Assembly (NCBI GenBank): GCA_903927415.1
Contig: CAIYMZ010000134.1
Coordinates: 1 to 15,157, forward strand
Source of the DNA: an uncultured Alphaproteobacteria bacterium
Lineage (GTDB): Bacteria; Pseudomonadota; Alphaproteobacteria; Rickettsiales; UBA1997
DNA: 15,157 nt
Direction: 5' to 3'
Below, one piece after another: positions 14,376-15,157 of the stretch. A program made the translations under genes and the position numbers. The notes under the pieces are model-generated. The model saw nothing but the letters and a program-made list of their open reading frames with translations, ran no database searches and was not told the DNA's origin. Each line of letters begins with the position of its first letter. The stretch's first letter is position 1.

Positions 14376-14403
14376 ATTTAACATTTAGCATTTAGCATTT
14401 AAC
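14376..14403 (+). repeat. four 7-base tandem repeats
   Basis: Four adjacent units read ATTTAAC, ATTTAGC, ATTTAGC, ATTTAAC, five bases after the flavoprotein stop codon and 34 before the next ATG. This is a simple short tandem repeat that could vary in copy number. No regulatory role is evident. Confidence 0.6.
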
Positions 14404-14437
14404 TTACGCGAGATCCCTTCAACAACTAAACAAAAAA

Positions 14438-14632
14438 ATGACAGCAGAAAAACCAAAAATTCCAGAATTCAAACCAAAGCAAAATAAATCTCCATTCGTC
14501 CTAGACCATTTCAACACAAGGGGCGGCAAGGGCGGTAAAAAAGGCGGAATCGTCACAACGGGCGGCGCAGTGAAAGGTGGAAAAAATATCAGCGTACCGA
14601 AATTTAAAGGCGGAAGTGGTGGGGATCGGTAG
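14438..14632 (+). CDS. small Gly/Lys-rich protein, unknown function
   Basis: This 64-residue protein is unrecognised. It begins MTAEKPKIPEFKPKQNKSPF, then has a basic, glycine-rich half with GGKGGKKGGIVTTGGAVKGG (30-49), ending GGSGGDR. It has no hydrophobic segment, signal peptide or cysteine, is strongly basic, and is probably disordered; nucleic-acid binding would fit the composition but is not shown. The ATG at 14438 follows an A-rich leader without a Shine-Dalgarno sequence. The chromate-transporter-family gene starts seven bases after its TAG, so the two are likely co-transcribed. The main doubt is whether such a low-complexity frame is a true gene; tight spacing to the next gene favours it. 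Confidence 0.55.
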   Translation: MTAEKPKIPEFKPKQNKSPFVLDHFNTRGGKGGKKGGIVTTGGAVKGGKNISVPKFKGGSGGDR

Positions 14633-14639
14633 TTGAGGC

Positions 14640-15157
14640 ATGTCCCAAATCCCGCGCCAAAAAATTTTCTCAACTTTTTTAAAATTCGGATTTTTAGCTT
14701 GGGGTGGTCCCGTGGCGCAATTGGCACTGATTCGCGAGGAGTTGGTGGAAAAGAAGAAATGGATCAGTGCGGAGAAGTTCAAAAAAATTTTAGCGATTTA
14801 TCAAATTCTTCCCGGGCCCGAAGCGCACGAAATGTGTGTTCACATCGGTGTGATGAAAGGTGGAAGAATTGGCGGGATGCTGGCGGGACTTGGCTTCATG
14901 GCTCCTGGATTTTTTTTGATTCTGTTGCTTTCCTTTCTTTATTTGCATTTCGGCAAGGCGCAGTTGGCGCCGATTTTTTTCTTTGTTACGCCAGTAGTGA
15001 CTGCCTTAATTATTCGCGCATTGCATCGGATTGGAGCTCACAGCATCAACAGCCGCAAGGCCATTCCTCCATTTGTTGCAGCGGTGATTCTAACTTTGCT
15101 TGACGTGAATTTTGCGCTGATTTTTTTGATCGCAGTGGTTTGGGAAATGTTGTGGGA
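14640..15157 (+). CDS. chrA: chromate transporter (ChrA/CHR family), N-terminal part
   Basis: ChrA-family proteins are inner-membrane transporters, some of which expel chromate and give resistance. The frame starts at ATG 14640 and is still open at the window end, giving 172 residues. The N-terminal CHR motif is clear: FLKFGFLAWGGPVAQLALIR (14-33), KKWIS, then YQILPGPEAHEMCVHIGVMK, GGRIGGMLAGLGFMAPG and several hydrophobic helices from about residue 80. These conserved Gly/Pro-rich positions define the family. Without the C-terminal half I cannot tell whether it is the long two-domain type or a short paired type. It follows the small Gly/Lys-rich gene by seven bases. Whether the substrate is chromate or another anion cannot be told from sequence. 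Confidence 0.92.
   Translation, partial: MSQIPRQKIFSTFLKFGFLAWGGPVAQLALIREELVEKKKWISAEKFKKILAIYQILPGPEAHEMCVHIGVMKGGRIGGMLAGLGFMAPGFFLILLLSFLYLHFGKAQLAPIFFFVTPVVTALIIRALHRIGAHSINSRKAIPPFVAAVILTLLDVNFALIFLIAVVWEMLW

Noticed and set aside
14633..15103. 156-codon plus-strand frame over the chromate-transporter region
   Set aside because: It is an alternative frame; the frame from ATG 14640 gives the recognised CHR-family protein and stays open to the window end.

Overview
The window looks like a chromosomal segment of an AT-rich alphaproteobacterium, possibly from a Rickettsiales- or Holosporales-like lineage. The evidence is an alphaproteobacterial-looking DnaK, a PstA carrying a large periplasmic insertion of the DUF3333 kind, and a coding palindromic repeat resembling Rickettsia palindromic elements. 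The taxonomic call is inference. Stop codons TAA, TAG and TGA are all used normally, and most genes lack a recognisable Shine-Dalgarno sequence.

Left part (1-7142), genes on the minus strand. The first 206 bases hold an ambiguous coding-like fragment. Next, in transcription order, come an XRE-type repressor and a small one-helix membrane protein. A strong terminator separates them from dnaK, which stands alone behind a candidate heat-shock promoter. Upstream of dnaK lies a tightly packed unit read as pstC - fic - pstA - folP: two phosphate-transporter permeases with a Fic AMP-transferase gene wedged between them, and dihydropteroate synthase fused on by overlapping codons. pstS, pstB and phoU are not in the window.

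Right part (7203-15157), genes on the plus strand, divergent from pstC. rsmE, a secreted thioredoxin-like protein, the ribosome-assembly GTPase engB, a 43-residue membrane peptide, hslU and a GNAT acetyltransferase form a nearly gapless run. A 244-base gap full of hairpins precedes purB. A second repeat-rich gap precedes a BaiN/HI0933-family flavoprotein that carries an in-frame palindromic insertion. Then come a small Gly/Lys-rich protein and the start of a chromate-transporter-family protein, cut by the window edge.

Functionally this is mostly housekeeping: protein folding and quality control (DnaK, HslU), ribosome biogenesis (RsmE, EngB), purine and folate synthesis (PurB, FolP), and phosphate uptake (PstC/PstA). 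The unusual parts are the Fic enzyme inside the phosphate operon, the expressed palindromic element, the clustered intergenic repeats and several small unassigned proteins.
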